This document shows, in pieces, positions 1-12,115 of a DNA stretch of 55,263 nucleotides. The notes below the pieces were generated by a model. The model was not told where the DNA came from. It saw only the letters and a list, made by a program, of their open reading frames with translations, and made no database searches. The stretch is from contig NZ_KB899727.1 in the NCBI RefSeq assembly GCF_000378445.1, positions 1 through 55,263 of the forward strand. Reading direction: 5' to 3'. The first letter of the stretch is position 1. The number at the start of each line of letters is the position of its first letter. This stretch comes from Deinococcus aquatilis DSM 23025. GTDB taxonomy: Bacteria > Deinococcota > Deinococci > Deinococcales > Deinococcaceae. A program made the position numbers and the translations under genes.

Positions 1-1467
<1,467 letters not shown>

Positions 1468-1512
1468 GGTCAAAAACTCAGTCCTGAACATTACAACGCC
1501 TGACAACACAGG

Positions 1513-1555
1513 ATAAGACCTGCTCCCTTTAATTTGGGGAGCAGGTCTTATTTTG
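1513..1555 (+). terminator. Intrinsic terminator of ftsH
   Basis: A perfect 15-bp stem (nt 1513-1527 with 1537-1551) has a 9-nt loop and is followed by a short T-run, 46 nt after the ftsH stop. It also overlaps the last codons of the convergent small gene. Confidence 0.85.
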
Positions 1556-1763
1556 AGTGTCGTTCGTTGCCCCTGCGGTAGTTTCCGGTGATGCGGGCCA
1601 GTAAAAGTTGCTCATCCTCGGGCGAGCTGGCCTGTTGTAGATCGGTGCGCAGGCGTGCTGCACGGATTCCGCCCACAATCACCACCACGCGTCCACCCCT
1701 GGAAACCCGCACCGTGCCGCCTTGCACCAGCTGATAGGTAAAAGGATCGTCCATGAGGCCCAT
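1548..1763 (-). CDS. Small conserved hypothetical protein (about 71 aa)
   Basis: A short basic protein with a predicted beta-strand core (TVRVSRGGRVVVIVGG) and a helical tail ending in NYRRGNERH. It lies directly downstream of frnE on the same strand, 7 nt after its stop, so the two are probably co-transcribed. The start could be the ATG at 1763 or the one at 1754; I chose the first after the frnE stop. I do not recognise a named domain; it looks like a Deinococcus-restricted family. Its last codons lie inside the convergent ftsH terminator stem. No catalytic motif is visible, so no function is proposed. Confidence 0.6.
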   Translation of the reverse strand: MGLMDDPFTYQLVQGGTVRVSRGGRVVVIVGGIRAARLRTDLQQASSPEDEQLLLARITGNYRRGNERHSK

Positions 1764-1770
1764 ATGATGT

Positions 1771-2574
1771 TCAGGCCTGTTCTGCCATGGGCCGCTCTGA
1801 ACCGCCCCGCTCAGGCACTGTTTTTTCTGGCACTGCACAGGACCCGTCCTCGCAGCCCTCGGCGGCCTCTGCCCCGGCCACCGGACTGAGCATGGTCAGC
1901 GGCGTGGGGTTCAGTTCGGCCCACAGTTGTTCCAGTGCACCGCGCAGTACCTCGGCGGGTTGTGCGCCACTGACGCCGTATTTGCCACCCAGCACAAAGA
2001 ACGGCACGCCGCTGATGCCGTAGGCCCGAGCCTGCGCCTGATCCTGCCGCACCTCGGCGGCCCCGGCGTCGGTGTCCAGCGCGGCCCGCACCTCTGCACC
2101 GTCCAGTCCCACTTCGGCGGCCAGTTTTGCCAGCGTGTCGCGGTGGCCCACGTGCTGCCCCTCGGTAAAATAGGCGGCCATCAGGCGCTCTTTCATGGCG
2201 TCCTGTTGGCCTGCGTGCGCGGCCAGATGAATCACCCGGTGAGCATCGAAGGTATTGGTAGGAATGAGTCGCTCGAAGTGATATTCCAGCCCCTCTGCCG
2301 CCGCCGTCTGGGTCATGTTGTCCAGCATGCCCTGCGCCTGCGCCGCGCTCTGGCCGTACTTGTTGCCCAGAATGTCGCGCATCTTGCGGGTCTCTTCCAC
2401 CGGAGCAGAGGGATCAAGCTCGAAGGCGTGCCACACCACCTCTACGAAGTCCCGACCTGTAAAATCGGCCAGCGCCGTCTCGAATCGCCGTTTGCCCACG
2501 TAGCACCACGGGCAGGCAATATCCGACCAGATGTCGACGCGCAGAGGTTGGGGGCCGGAACTGAGGACAGTCAT
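1771..2574 (-). CDS. frnE: FrnE-type DsbA-family disulfide oxidoreductase
   Basis: A 267-aa thioredoxin-fold protein of the DsbA/FrnE (2-hydroxychromene isomerase-like) group. Seen: N-terminal RVDIWSDIACPWCYVGKRRFE with the C21-P-W-C24 active site, the helical insertion, and the cis-Pro region GVSGVPFFV (read here as GISGVPFFVL). A second Cys pair near the C-terminus, C241-EDGS-C246, is the CX4C motif described for the Deinococcus radiodurans FrnE, a cytosolic thiol oxidoreductase linked to stress tolerance. No signal peptide is seen, which fits a cytoplasmic role. The open frame extends 25 codons further upstream, but the chosen ATG sits right before the conserved strand. It is divergent from msrB, so the two thiol/oxidation-repair genes share an 81-bp intergenic region. 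Confidence 0.88.
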   Translation of the reverse strand: MTVLSSGPQPLRVDIWSDIACPWCYVGKRRFETALADFTGRDFVEVVWHAFELDPSAPVEETRKMRDILGNKYGQSAAQAQGMLDNMTQTAAAEGLEYHFERLIPTNTFDAHRVIHLAAHAGQQDAMKERLMAAYFTEGQHVGHRDTLAKLAAEVGLDGAEVRAALDTDAGAAEVRQDQAQARAYGISGVPFFVLGGKYGVSGAQPAEVLRGALEQLWAELNPTPLTMLSPVAGAEAAEGCEDGSCAVPEKTVPERGGSERPMAEQA

Positions 2575-2644
2575 TTGCCCAGTCTGCCACGCCCCCGGAA
2601 CCCCGGCAGAGATCAGGCTTACGAACCGGATTGGGGGCAGCCCA

Positions 2645-2650
2645 TACACT
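2645..2650 (+). promoter_or_regulatory. -10 box of msrB, leaderless type
   Basis: TACACT lies five nt before the msrB ATG, too close for a Shine-Dalgarno leader. Leaderless mRNAs with TAnnnT placed like this are common in Deinococcus. No convincing -35 is visible. Confidence 0.5.
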
Positions 2651-2655
2651 GATTC

Positions 2656-3138
2656 ATGACCTCAACAGACTCACAGGCCCCTGCTTCCCAACAACCTTTC
2701 CAGAAGCCCAGCGACGCCGAACTGCGCCAGCGCCTCACGCCCGAGCAGTACCGCGTGACCCAGCACGAGGGCACCGAACGCGCTTTTACGGGTGAATATT
2801 GGGATCACGAGGGCGCGGGCATTTATGTGGATGTCGTGTCGGGGGAAGCCCTGTTCAGCAGCCTCGACAAGTACGACGCGGGCTGCGGCTGGCCTTCGTT
2901 TACGCGGCCTATTCCCGGCAAAGCCCTGACCGAAAACACCGATTACAAGATCGGCTACGCCCGCACCGAAGTTCGCTCGGCGGGGGCCGATTCCCACCTC
3001 GGGCACGTCTTCCCTGATGGCCCACAGGAGGCGGGCGGCCTGCGCTACTGCATCAATTCAGCGGCTCTGCGCTTCGTACCTGTGGAGGAACTGGAAGCTC
3101 AGGGGTACGGAGAATTCGCTGGGTTGTTCAGCCAATAG
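2656..3138 (+). CDS. msrB: Peptide-methionine (R)-S-oxide reductase MsrB
   Basis: 160 aa. The MsrB fold is recognised from [22 protein letters not shown], the AHLGHVF-like [11 protein letters not shown] and the catalytic [11 protein letters not shown] (Cys about residue 132; a candidate resolving Cys at about 77 in AGCGWPSF). It reduces methionine-R-sulfoxide in proteins using thioredoxin. The two CxxC zinc motifs of the zinc-bearing subclass are absent (SGEALF replaces CGxPLF), so this is the zinc-free form. No signal peptide is seen, so it should be cytoplasmic. The first 15 residues are Ser/Gln/Pro-rich and poorly conserved. The ATG follows a -10 box closely, which supports leaderless expression. 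It is divergent from frnE and followed by a strong terminator. Confidence 0.95.
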   Translation: MTSTDSQAPASQQPFQKPSDAELRQRLTPEQYRVTQHEGTERAFTGEYWDHEGAGIYVDVVSGEALFSSLDKYDAGCGWPSFTRPIPGKALTENTDYKIGYARTEVRSAGADSHLGHVFPDGPQEAGGLRYCINSAALRFVPVEELEAQGYGEFAGLFSQ

Positions 3139-3149
3139 GGAGTCTATGG

Positions 3150-3187
3150 AGCAGGCCGCCCCGATCATGTGGGCGGCCTGCTTTCCA
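3150..3187 (+). terminator. Intrinsic terminator of msrB
   Basis: A 12-bp perfect stem (3150-3161 with 3171-3182) with a 9-nt loop, then TTTCC. It lies 11 nt after the stop codon. Confidence 0.75.
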
Positions 3188-3249
3188 TTCAAGTTTCTGT
3201 GGCTCCTGTGCTTTTCCGGTTTTCCCACTCACCACTCACTACTGACGCT

Positions 3250-3645
3250 TTATTCCCCGCGTTCGCAGGCCACACTGTTCTGATTGCGGTCAAGCGCGGT
3301 GCGGTAGGCAGGTTCGCCCAGTTTGACTGGGGCCACGCCTGCCGCCCGCATTTGGGTACAAGTGCGGTAATACACAGTTCCGTTTCCGGTCAGGCGGGCG
3401 CTTCCGGTCACGGGTTTCAGGAGGGACTGGGCCACATACCCCGCCGTTCCCTTGTAGGTCGTGCGGCACCACTGCCCAGAGCAGGCCACCAGCACCAGCG
3501 TATTCGTGGGCACGGTTCCCAGCACTGCGCCCGTGGTGGTGGGCGTGCGCCGCAAATTCGCATTGGCGGTGGTCAGCGCCGTCGCCGCCTCCGACATCCC
3601 CATCAAAGCTGCTGCCAGCGCCATCATCCGGACATAAGTTCTCAT
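3250..3645 (-). CDS. Secreted SH3b-Excalibur domain protein
   Basis: 131 aa. Starting at ATG 3645 gives MRTYVRMMALAAALMGMSEA, a signal peptide (Arg then a hydrophobic stretch, cleavage near ATA). Residues about 25-85 form a bacterial SH3-like domain (ANLRRTPTTTGAVLG..., CSGQWCRTTYKGTAGYV). The C-terminal about 40 residues match the Excalibur calcium-binding motif: YYRTCTQMRAAG...PAYRTALDRNQNSVACE. The Asp-x-Asn-x-Asn-type loop and the two Cys are retained. A role at the cell wall or periplasm is inferred from these domains; no enzymatic domain is present. The open frame continues upstream, but only this start yields a signal peptide. The upstream sequence CATCTT, seven nt before the ATG, resembles the leaderless -10 boxes seen elsewhere in the window. 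Confidence 0.8.
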   Translation of the reverse strand: MRTYVRMMALAAALMGMSEAATALTTANANLRRTPTTTGAVLGTVPTNTLVLVACSGQWCRTTYKGTAGYVAQSLLKPVTGSARLTGNGTVYYRTCTQMRAAGVAPVKLGEPAYRTALDRNQNSVACERGE

Positions 3646-3722
3646 GAGACGCAAGATGACACGCCGGGATGAAGTGGGGCTGATGGAACGGGTTGTGGGA
3701 ATCTGAAGGGACGGAGAAGCAG

Positions 3723-6809
<3,087 letters not shown>

Positions 6810-6906
6810 TCCAGAGAAAGAGTATGGCACGCCTGAGGCCACGGCGGATGGGAGCGGCGTGCAAGGTTATGCAGGCCGGGTGGGTGAGCTTCTCTTTGCA
6901 TTGATA

Positions 6907-6936
6907 TTGACAGATAACCTGGTCAGATAATATAGA
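6907..6936 (+). promoter_or_regulatory. Sigma-A-type promoter for the diguanylate cyclase gene
   Basis: A perfect -35 TTGACA (6907-6912), an 18-bp spacer and TATAGA (6931-6936); TAATAT at 6928 is an alternative -10 with a 15-bp spacer. The predicted leader is about 85-90 nt. The local sequence is AT-rich compared with its surroundings. Confidence 0.6.
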
Positions 6937-7030
6937 GTGAACGGATCAGACGAGATATGCTGAAATCAGAAATTCAACGCCAGCGTCGAGACAGCCAGAG
7001 GCCAACATGTCTGTATGCCAATGCTAGAGA

Positions 7031-8194
7031 ATGCCACTACTAAGAGTAGGTGAGATGGTGTTCCAAAGCTTACCCGTTCGGTTGAGAGCATGGTCGTCAC
7101 TTCAGCGGCAATGGAAAGATCCCCCGAAAATTCATAGTGCCAAGCGGCGCATCTATGCCATTTGCCTCATCATGGCTTCGATGGCGCTGGTCGTCACCAC
7201 TTTTCTGTCACAAACAGATGTACGTATCTTCCAACTGAATTTGATCGTTAATAGCTTTGGAGTGATCTTGTCGCTGATCGCTTTATTATTATTATGGCGT
7301 TGGCATCTGTGGATGAGAATTATCGAAGTATTGATAGTGACAGGGATTTTCAGTTACACGATCTTGTGGGACGCGATGTATCTGAGATTTAACCTGTTGC
7401 CCAACCGTGAGTTTGTGATCACGTATCAACCTGTGTTTTTGCTGGGGGCCGTGATCCTCAGCCTGATGGTTCCTCAGCGGGCGCTGCTGCCTTTGCTGTC
7501 CGTTCCTTTTTTTACTCATGTGGTGCTGTCTCGGCTGCTGCTCTCGCACTTTATTTGGGGTGAGGTTCATTCTGCTCGGCTGATCACCGAATTGTCTACC
7601 TTGATCACGCTGATTCCCCTGACGTTGATAGGCGAGTACCAGCGGGCAGTGATTTTGGCCGAACAGGCCGCGCAGTCGATCCACAAATTGGCCGAAACCG
7701 ATTCACTCACCGGCATTTTGAACCGCCGGGGTCTGATGTCACAGTTTGGTCAAGAGTTCGCGGTGGTGGCCCTGCTGGACATCGACCACTTCAAATCCAT
7801 CAACGATACCTACGGACATGAACAGGGCGACGCCGTGTTGCAGGGAGTGGGAGAGTATCTGCATGGCTGGGCCAGCGCCGACCTGTCAAGCCATCAGAGT
7901 GTGCAGGTCGGGCGCTGGGGAGGAGAAGAATTTCTGGTGCTGCTGCGCCAGTGCCCCGCCGAGGGCATCGCGGTGTGGGCCGAGCGATTGCGAGCGGGCC
8001 TTGAGCGGCTCTGTCCCAGCGGCCTCGCCATTACGGTCAGTATTGGGGTGGCTGTGAAGTTATCCGAAGAATCTGTCACGCAGACCTTAAGAAGAGTGGA
8101 TAAGTTGATGTATCAGGCCAAATTTGGTGGCCGCAACCGGGTTGCTGTCGCAGGTGGAGTGTCCCAACAAAGTGCCCTGGAAGTGACCCAATAA
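7031..8194 (+). CDS. Membrane-bound GGDEF diguanylate cyclase
   Basis: 387 aa. Residues about 40-210 carry about six hydrophobic segments forming a membrane sensor module (IYAICLIMASMALVVTTFL, LIVNSFGVILSLIALLLLW, VFLLGAVILSLMV and others), with no recognised ligand domain. The C-terminal half is a GGDEF domain: TDSLTGILNRRG, LDIDHFKSINDTYGHEQGD, then GRWGGEEFLVLL (active site GGEEF at about residues 296-300), ending with the usual TLRRVDKLMYQAKFGGRNRV. It should make c-di-GMP from two GTP. The RxxD inhibitory site normally upstream of GGEEF is not present, so product feedback is not expected. No EAL domain. The start is uncertain: ATG 7031 lacks a good ribosome binding site, and ATG 7055 is an alternative. 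Confidence 0.88.
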   Translation: MPLLRVGEMVFQSLPVRLRAWSSLQRQWKDPPKIHSAKRRIYAICLIMASMALVVTTFLSQTDVRIFQLNLIVNSFGVILSLIALLLLWRWHLWMRIIEVLIVTGIFSYTILWDAMYLRFNLLPNREFVITYQPVFLLGAVILSLMVPQRALLPLLSVPFFTHVVLSRLLLSHFIWGEVHSARLITELSTLITLIPLTLIGEYQRAVILAEQAAQSIHKLAETDSLTGILNRRGLMSQFGQEFAVVALLDIDHFKSINDTYGHEQGDAVLQGVGEYLHGWASADLSSHQSVQVGRWGGEEFLVLLRQCPAEGIAVWAERLRAGLERLCPSGLAITVSIGVAVKLSEESVTQTLRRVDKLMYQAKFGGRNRVAVAGGVSQQSALEVTQ

Positions 8195-8334
8195 TACGGA
8201 TTCCGATGAAAGACCGGGCTTTTTGGTGTTTCATCCGGCTTGCAAAGCGAAGCGAGCAGGGAAGAGTACGGGCTACGTGTTACGGAGCTGCAAGCGGTGC
8301 TTCAGGGTTGTGGTGGGATGAAGCGGCGTCCGTA

Positions 8335-8949
8335 TCATTTCCCCTGCACTGCGCCCCACACCAGCCCCGCCGCGATGACCCACATTATCACGCCGATGAT
8401 CAGATCAAGAACCTGCCACGCACGCGGGTTTTTCATGATGGGGGCCAGTTGGCGGCCCGCCAGGGCCAGCCCAAAAAACCAGATCCACGACGCCAGAATC
8501 GTGCCGCCCAGAAAGCCCATGCGTCCGCTGCTGCCGAGGCCCGCGCTGGCCCCGCCGATCAGCACGATGGTATCCAGAAAGACGTGGGGATTGAGGAAGC
8601 TGAAGGCCAGAGCCGTGGCAACCACCGTGCGGGGCGACTGCTGCGCCTGACCTGCCGTTTCCAGCGTCCCCGGATGCTGCGCCGACCTAAAGGATTTCCA
8701 GCCGTACCACAGCAAAAACGCCGCGCCTGCCAGCGTTCCGGCCAACGTGAGGGCCGGACTGCGGGCCAGCCAGGCACCCACGCCCAGCACGCCCACACTG
8801 ATCATCAGCGAATCGGTCAGCGCACATACGAGGGCGGCCAGCAGCGCATATTGCCGCGTCAGCCCTTGCCGCAGCACAAAGGCGTTTTGCGGCCCAATCG
8901 CCACGATCAGAGACAAACTGAGGGTCAAACCACGCAGAAAGGGAGGCAC
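8335..8949 (-). CDS. LysE/ArgO-family amino-acid exporter
   Basis: 204 aa from GTG 8949, the size of the LysE/ArgO family (about 200-211). Seen: GLTLSLSLIVAIGPQNAFVLRQGLTRQYALLAALVCALTD with the signature GPQNAFVLRQG, about six hydrophobic segments, and the mid-protein FLNPHVFLDTIVLIGG found in ArgO-type arginine exporters. It is predicted to export basic amino acids, probably arginine or lysine, across the inner membrane. The open frame extends 46 codons upstream, but that part is polar, unlike the family, and overlaps the divergent neighbour. The GTG has a TATCTT -10 box six nt upstream. A link to arginine balance is inferred from family and neighbourhood only. No LysG/ArgP-type regulator is beside it. 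Confidence 0.85.
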   Translation of the reverse strand: MPPFLRGLTLSLSLIVAIGPQNAFVLRQGLTRQYALLAALVCALTDSLMISVGVLGVGAWLARSPALTLAGTLAGAAFLLWYGWKSFRSAQHPGTLETAGQAQQSPRTVVATALAFSFLNPHVFLDTIVLIGGASAGLGSSGRMGFLGGTILASWIWFFGLALAGRQLAPIMKNPRAWQVLDLIIGVIMWVIAAGLVWGAVQGK

Positions 8950-8955
8950 AAGTTC

Positions 8956-8961
8956 AAGATA
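8956..8961 (-). promoter_or_regulatory. -10 box of the LysE-family gene, leaderless type
   Basis: On the minus strand TATCTT lies six nt before the GTG start, which supports choosing GTG 8949 over the longer reading frame. Confidence 0.45.
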
Positions 8962-9043
8962 ACTGACCGCCCGATCCTGCCTTCTGGCTGCCTTGTCTGA
9001 ACTGCCCCGCGCCCGCTTCTCCGCTTGCACCCAGACTGCACCT

Positions 9044-10204
9044 ATGCCCGACCTCCTGCCCCGCGCCCGCACTTCTTCGGAAAGCATTTTTTCCCAGATG
9101 AGCCGCCTCGCCCTGCACTACGGCGCGGTGAACTTGGGGCAGGGCTTTCCCTCCGACCCGCCCCCGACCTTTTTGCTGGATGCGGCGCGGAGTGCGCTGG
9201 GCCGCTGGGATCAGTACGCACCCCCGGCAGGTTTGCCCATCCTGCGCGACGCCATCGGTGCAGATCTGGGTGTGGACGGTGCAGATGTGGTGGTCACGTC
9301 CGGCGCAACAGAGGCGCTGAATGTGCTGGCCCTGTCGCTCTACGGCCCTGGCGACGAGGTGCTGATGCTGGAGCCTGTGTTCGACGTGTATCTGCCTCAG
9401 GCCCGTCTGTCGGGGGCCACACCTGTCACTGTGCCCATGCGCCTGGACGATGTTTCGGGCTGGATACTGGATATGGACGCCCTCAAAGCCGCTGTCACTC
9501 CCCAGACGCGTGCACTGCTGCTCAATAGCCCCTTCAATCCTACTGGGACGGTCTTCAGCCCTGCCGAATGTGCCGAACTGGTGGCCCTCGCCCGCGCCCA
9601 CGACCTCTGGATCATCAGCGATGAGGTCTACGACGAGCTTTATTTCGGGGAAAAGCCTGTATCGTTCCGCACGCTGGCCCCTGAACGTACTTTTACAGTA
9701 GGCAGCGCGGGCAAACGGCTGGAGGCTACCGGCTGGCGCGTGGGCTGGATCGCCTGCCCGCCGGGGCTTGCGCCGCTGCTGGCGGCCATTCGCCAGAACG
9801 GGTCTTTTTGTGCGCCCACGCCGTTTCAGGTGGCGGTGGCGGCGGCGCTTCCGGTGGCCCGCGAATCGGGGTTTTATGCCGGTTTGCGGGCAGGTTACGG
9901 CCAGCGGATGGAGCTATTGGCCTCGGGGCTGCGGGAATTGGGAGCCACCGTCTTTTTGCCCAGCGGCACGTATTTTCTCACCGCCCGGCACCCCCACTGG
10001 ACCGCCGAATCATTGGTCAAAGAAGCGGGAGTCGCGGTCATTCCGGGCGCGGCCTTCTATGCACAACACGCCGCCCCAGAAGGTTTATTACGGTTTGCCT
10101 TCTGTAAATCGCGCTCCGAGATAGAGCGGGCGCTGGAATCGCTGTCGCGCAATAACGCTCCTGCTGCAGCCTCCACTGCTCATCAAAATGTACAGACTTT
10201 GTAA
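9044..10204 (+). CDS. PLP-dependent class I/II aminotransferase
   Basis: 386 aa. Fold-type I aminotransferase of the kynurenine/methionine aminotransferase type. Seen: NLGQGFPSDPPP near the N-terminus, SGATEALNVLALSLYGPGDEV, LLNSPFNPTGTVFS, DEVYDELYF (Asp and Tyr contacts to PLP) and GSAGKRLEATGWRVGW with the PLP lysine at about residue 224. The C-terminal Arg that holds the substrate carboxylate is probably in GLLRFAFCKS. Substrate specificity cannot be read from sequence; related enzymes act on methionine, glutamine or kynurenine. The open frame begins 17 codons earlier, but ATG 9044 gives the family-like N-terminus and is preceded by CAGACT with six nt spacing. It is divergent from the exporter gene. 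Confidence 0.88.
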   Translation: MPDLLPRARTSSESIFSQMSRLALHYGAVNLGQGFPSDPPPTFLLDAARSALGRWDQYAPPAGLPILRDAIGADLGVDGADVVVTSGATEALNVLALSLYGPGDEVLMLEPVFDVYLPQARLSGATPVTVPMRLDDVSGWILDMDALKAAVTPQTRALLLNSPFNPTGTVFSPAECAELVALARAHDLWIISDEVYDELYFGEKPVSFRTLAPERTFTVGSAGKRLEATGWRVGWIACPPGLAPLLAAIRQNGSFCAPTPFQVAVAAALPVARESGFYAGLRAGYGQRMELLASGLRELGATVFLPSGTYFLTARHPHWTAESLVKEAGVAVIPGAAFYAQHAAPEGLLRFAFCKSRSEIERALESLSRNNAPAAASTAHQNVQTL

Positions 10205-10238
10205 AGGTCGTCAACTTCCATAGCATGGAAAGCGACGT

Positions 10239-10244
10239 TACACT
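10239..10244 (+). promoter_or_regulatory. -10 box for the first tandem secreted protein
   Basis: TACACT lies seven nt before ATG 10252. TTCCAT, 17 bp upstream, is only a weak -35. Confidence 0.45.
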
Positions 10245-10251
10245 TGCGCCT

Positions 10252-10722
10252 ATGAAGAAGGCTCTGATCGGAATTGCGCTCCTCGCTGCCGCCTCCTCTG
10301 CCTCGGCAGCCAGCTACGTTGGCGGCTCTATCGGCACGGGTCTGACGGTTCACCTTCAGAACGACCTTGACGCCACCTCGGCTGTCCGGTACGGCCTGAA
10401 CCTCGACGCCATCAACCTGTTTCGCGGCGGCTCCCTAGCCGTTGGCGGCGACGTGGCCTACCTGAACGACATCACCGGTCAGGACCTGGGCGGCCTCAGC
10501 CCTTACTACGGCCTCGGCCTCGGCGCTTACGTGTCTTTGGGTAGCCCCACCGGTGTGTCGGTTTACCCCAACGGCATCCTGGGCCTCAAGTTCCAGGTTT
10601 CCGATCCCCTCTCCATCTTTGTGGAAGGCTCGGCTGGCCCCAGCGTCAGCATCTCCAGCGGTGGCACGGGCATCGGCTTCGGCTTCGGCGCACGTCTCGG
10701 CGTCAACTACCAGTTGCCCTGA
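10252..10722 (+). CDS. Secreted beta-barrel-like protein, tandem paralogue 1
   Basis: 156 aa from ATG 10252. An ATG nine codons upstream is in frame but would place polar residues before the signal peptide. MKKALIGIALLAAASSASAA is a clean signal peptide. The mature part is Gly-rich with alternating hydrophobic residues (LSPYYGLGLGAYVSLG, VSVYPNGILGLKFQV, GIGFGFGARLGVNYQLP) and ends in an aromatic-containing strand, as small outer-membrane barrels do. Shared blocks with the next two genes include GDVAYL, YYG-G-LGL, ..EGSAGP.. and the terminal G-RLGVNY. No named family is recognised. An outer-membrane location is inferred from pattern only; a soluble periplasmic beta protein is possible. Confidence 0.75.
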   Translation: MKKALIGIALLAAASSASAASYVGGSIGTGLTVHLQNDLDATSAVRYGLNLDAINLFRGGSLAVGGDVAYLNDITGQDLGGLSPYYGLGLGAYVSLGSPTGVSVYPNGILGLKFQVSDPLSIFVEGSAGPSVSISSGGTGIGFGFGARLGVNYQLP

Positions 10723-10741
10723 ACCCCGAATCCTGATCCGG

Positions 10742-10769
10742 CCGCCCTGCCTTGTGTGGGGCGGTTTTT
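10742..10769 (+). terminator. Intrinsic terminator after paralogue 1
   Basis: CCGCCC pairs with GGGCGG (10742-10747 with 10759-10764), followed by TTTTT. The sequence is nearly identical to the terminator after paralogue 2. Confidence 0.8.
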
Positions 10770-10854
10770 CGCGTCTAGCAGGCAATTGAGATAAATTCTC
10801 CACGGTTGTCTAGCCAGATTCATCACTTGCGCCTAAGAGATTTGTGAATTTTGT

Positions 10855-10860
10855 TAAGGT
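10855..10860 (+). promoter_or_regulatory. -10 box for tandem secreted protein 2
   Basis: TAAGGT lies six nt before GTG 10867. No Shine-Dalgarno is present in that space. Confidence 0.4.
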
Positions 10861-10866
10861 TCAAGT

Positions 10867-11403
10867 GTGAAAAAGATCATTCTTGCCCTGACCGCTCTGA
10901 CCGCTGTTTCGACTGCGGGGGCCGACAGCCTTGGCCTCCGTGCCAACTACAGCCACTTCTTTGTTGCCAATTCCACGGGCAACTTTACCTTCGGTGTGGA
11001 ATACGCCTACGACCTCGACAGCAAGTCTGCCGTGCGCGTGGGTGTTGACCTCGACCCCGACGTGATCGGCAGCGGCGTCTTTGCTTTGGAGGGCGACGTG
11101 GCCTACCTCCGCAACTTCGACGGAGTAGGCAACGCCAGCTACAACGTCTACTACGGCGGCAGCCTTGGCCTGGGAGTGGCTACCGCAGCTTCTGGAAGCG
11201 CCCGCCTTACTGTTCTGGAAGTTTCGCCCACTGCCGTTGTGGGCACGCGTTACTTCCTGACTCCCGAGTTTGGCCTCAGCGCTGAAGCCAACGTTGGCCC
11301 CACGTTTGCGTTTGGATTTGCCAGCGGTGGTTCTCAGAGCGCTTCCGCAAGGGAAACTGCCTTCGGCGCAGGCGTGCGCTTCGGCGTCAACTACCGCTTC
11401 TAA
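10867..11403 (+). CDS. Secreted beta-barrel-like protein, tandem paralogue 2
   Basis: 178 aa, starting at GTG. The N-terminus MKKIILALTALTAVSTAGA is a signal peptide. The mature region aligns by eye with its neighbours: EYAYDLDSKSAVRVGVDLD, EGDVAYLRNF, YNVYYGGSLGLGVA, FGLSAEANVGPTF and a final GAGVRFGVNYRF with a terminal Phe, which suits outer-membrane barrel insertion. It has its own promoter-like box and terminator, so it is probably a single-gene transcript. It is the longest of the three paralogues because of an extra loop around residues 105-120. Function unknown. Confidence 0.75.
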   Translation: MKKIILALTALTAVSTAGADSLGLRANYSHFFVANSTGNFTFGVEYAYDLDSKSAVRVGVDLDPDVIGSGVFALEGDVAYLRNFDGVGNASYNVYYGGSLGLGVATAASGSARLTVLEVSPTAVVGTRYFLTPEFGLSAEANVGPTFAFGFASGGSQSASARETAFGAGVRFGVNYRF

Positions 11404-11421
11404 GCCCTCACTCTGACCCAG

Positions 11422-11449
11422 CCGCCCTGCCTTGTGCGGGGCGGTTTTT
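11422..11449 (+). terminator. Intrinsic terminator after paralogue 2
   Basis: CCGCCC and GGGCGG form the stem (11422-11427 with 11439-11444), followed by TTTTT. Only one loop base differs from the terminator at 10742. Confidence 0.8.
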
Positions 11450-11519
11450 ACGATCTTTGGTCAGCCATATCTGTCTAGTCACGTGGTCAGGTTTTCCCGA
11501 CCTTCTTCATGAAGCCCAT

Positions 11520-11525
11520 TACAGT
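11520..11525 (+). promoter_or_regulatory. -10 box for tandem secreted protein 3
   Basis: TACAGT lies six nt before GTG 11532. It supports that start over the much earlier ATG at 11457, which would hide the signal peptide. Confidence 0.45.
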
Positions 11526-11531
11526 GACCGA

Positions 11532-12017
11532 GTGAATAAAACACTTCTGAGTTTGTCTGTTCTGGCTGCCCTGTCCACCGTTTCTACTGCGAGTGCCGCA
11601 GAAAAAGTTGGCTTTTTCCTCGTGGGCGGCCAATATGAGCGCGACATTAACACTACCGATTCTTACCGCGTGGGCGTGGGCTTGCCGCTGGTGGGCCTGT
11701 TTGGAGTTTTTAGCGTATCCGGTGACGTGTCTTACCTCCGCCATACCACCCCGCTGACAACAGGTGGGTTCCAGCCTTACTACGGCGGTGGCTTAGGGTT
11801 GTCTGGAACTGTTTTCACAGGTGCTGATATTTCACCCTATGTCGGCCTAACGTTGTATCCCAATGTCTTGGGCGGCGCAAATTACGCTTTTACCGATCAG
11901 TGGAGTGCTTTTGCAGAAGCTTCGGCTGGCCCCAACATCTCAATCGGCAATAGATATGGTTCTGGTATCGTCTTCGGCTTGGGCATCCGCTTGGGAGCCA
12001 ACTACAAGTTCCGCTAA
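11532..12017 (+). CDS. Secreted beta-barrel-like protein, tandem paralogue 3
   Basis: 161 aa from GTG 11532: MNKTLLSLSVLAALSTVSTASAA is a signal peptide. Mature blocks match the two upstream genes: SGDVSYLRH, PYYGGGLGLSGTV, LTLYPNVLGGANYAF, SAFAEASAGPNISIG and the terminal GLGIRLGANYKFR. In-frame codons reach back to 11457, but those residues lack secretion features and the -10 box at 11520 argues against them. It is slightly less GC-rich than its two neighbours, so it may be the most diverged copy. Function unknown; an outer-membrane or periplasmic location is inferred. Confidence 0.75.
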   Translation: MNKTLLSLSVLAALSTVSTASAAEKVGFFLVGGQYERDINTTDSYRVGVGLPLVGLFGVFSVSGDVSYLRHTTPLTTGGFQPYYGGGLGLSGTVFTGADISPYVGLTLYPNVLGGANYAFTDQWSAFAEASAGPNISIGNRYGSGIVFGLGIRLGANYKFR

Positions 12018-12033
12018 AGAAGTACTTCATTCC

Positions 12034-12063
12034 AAAAAAGAGGCCGCCCCGTGCGGTCTTTTT
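12034..12063 (+). terminator. Intrinsic terminator after paralogue 3
   Basis: An A-rich left arm with GAGGCCGC pairs with GCGGTCTTTTT. The run AAAAAGA...TCTTTTT makes it potentially bidirectional. It differs from the terminators after paralogues 1 and 2. Confidence 0.65.
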
Positions 12064-12085
12064 GGGTTCTGGCCTGCCCAGCGGC

Positions 12086-12114
12086 TTGACCCCTCCCCCC
12101 ATGCCTGCTACCCT
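12086..12114 (+). promoter_or_regulatory. argG promoter
   Basis: TTGACC (12086-12091), a 17-bp spacer and TACCCT (12109-12114). The predicted transcription start is near 12121, giving a leader of about 180 nt. The leader contains a stable hairpin (CCAGCC 12184-12189 with GGCTGG 12207-12212) of unknown role. Confidence 0.65.
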
Positions 12115-12115
12115 C

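Noticed and set aside
8195..8240. Terminator of the diguanylate cyclase gene
   Set aside because: CCGATGAAA and TTTCATCCGG can pair with a bulge, but the loop is long and the T-run lies inside it, so the call is too weak to list.
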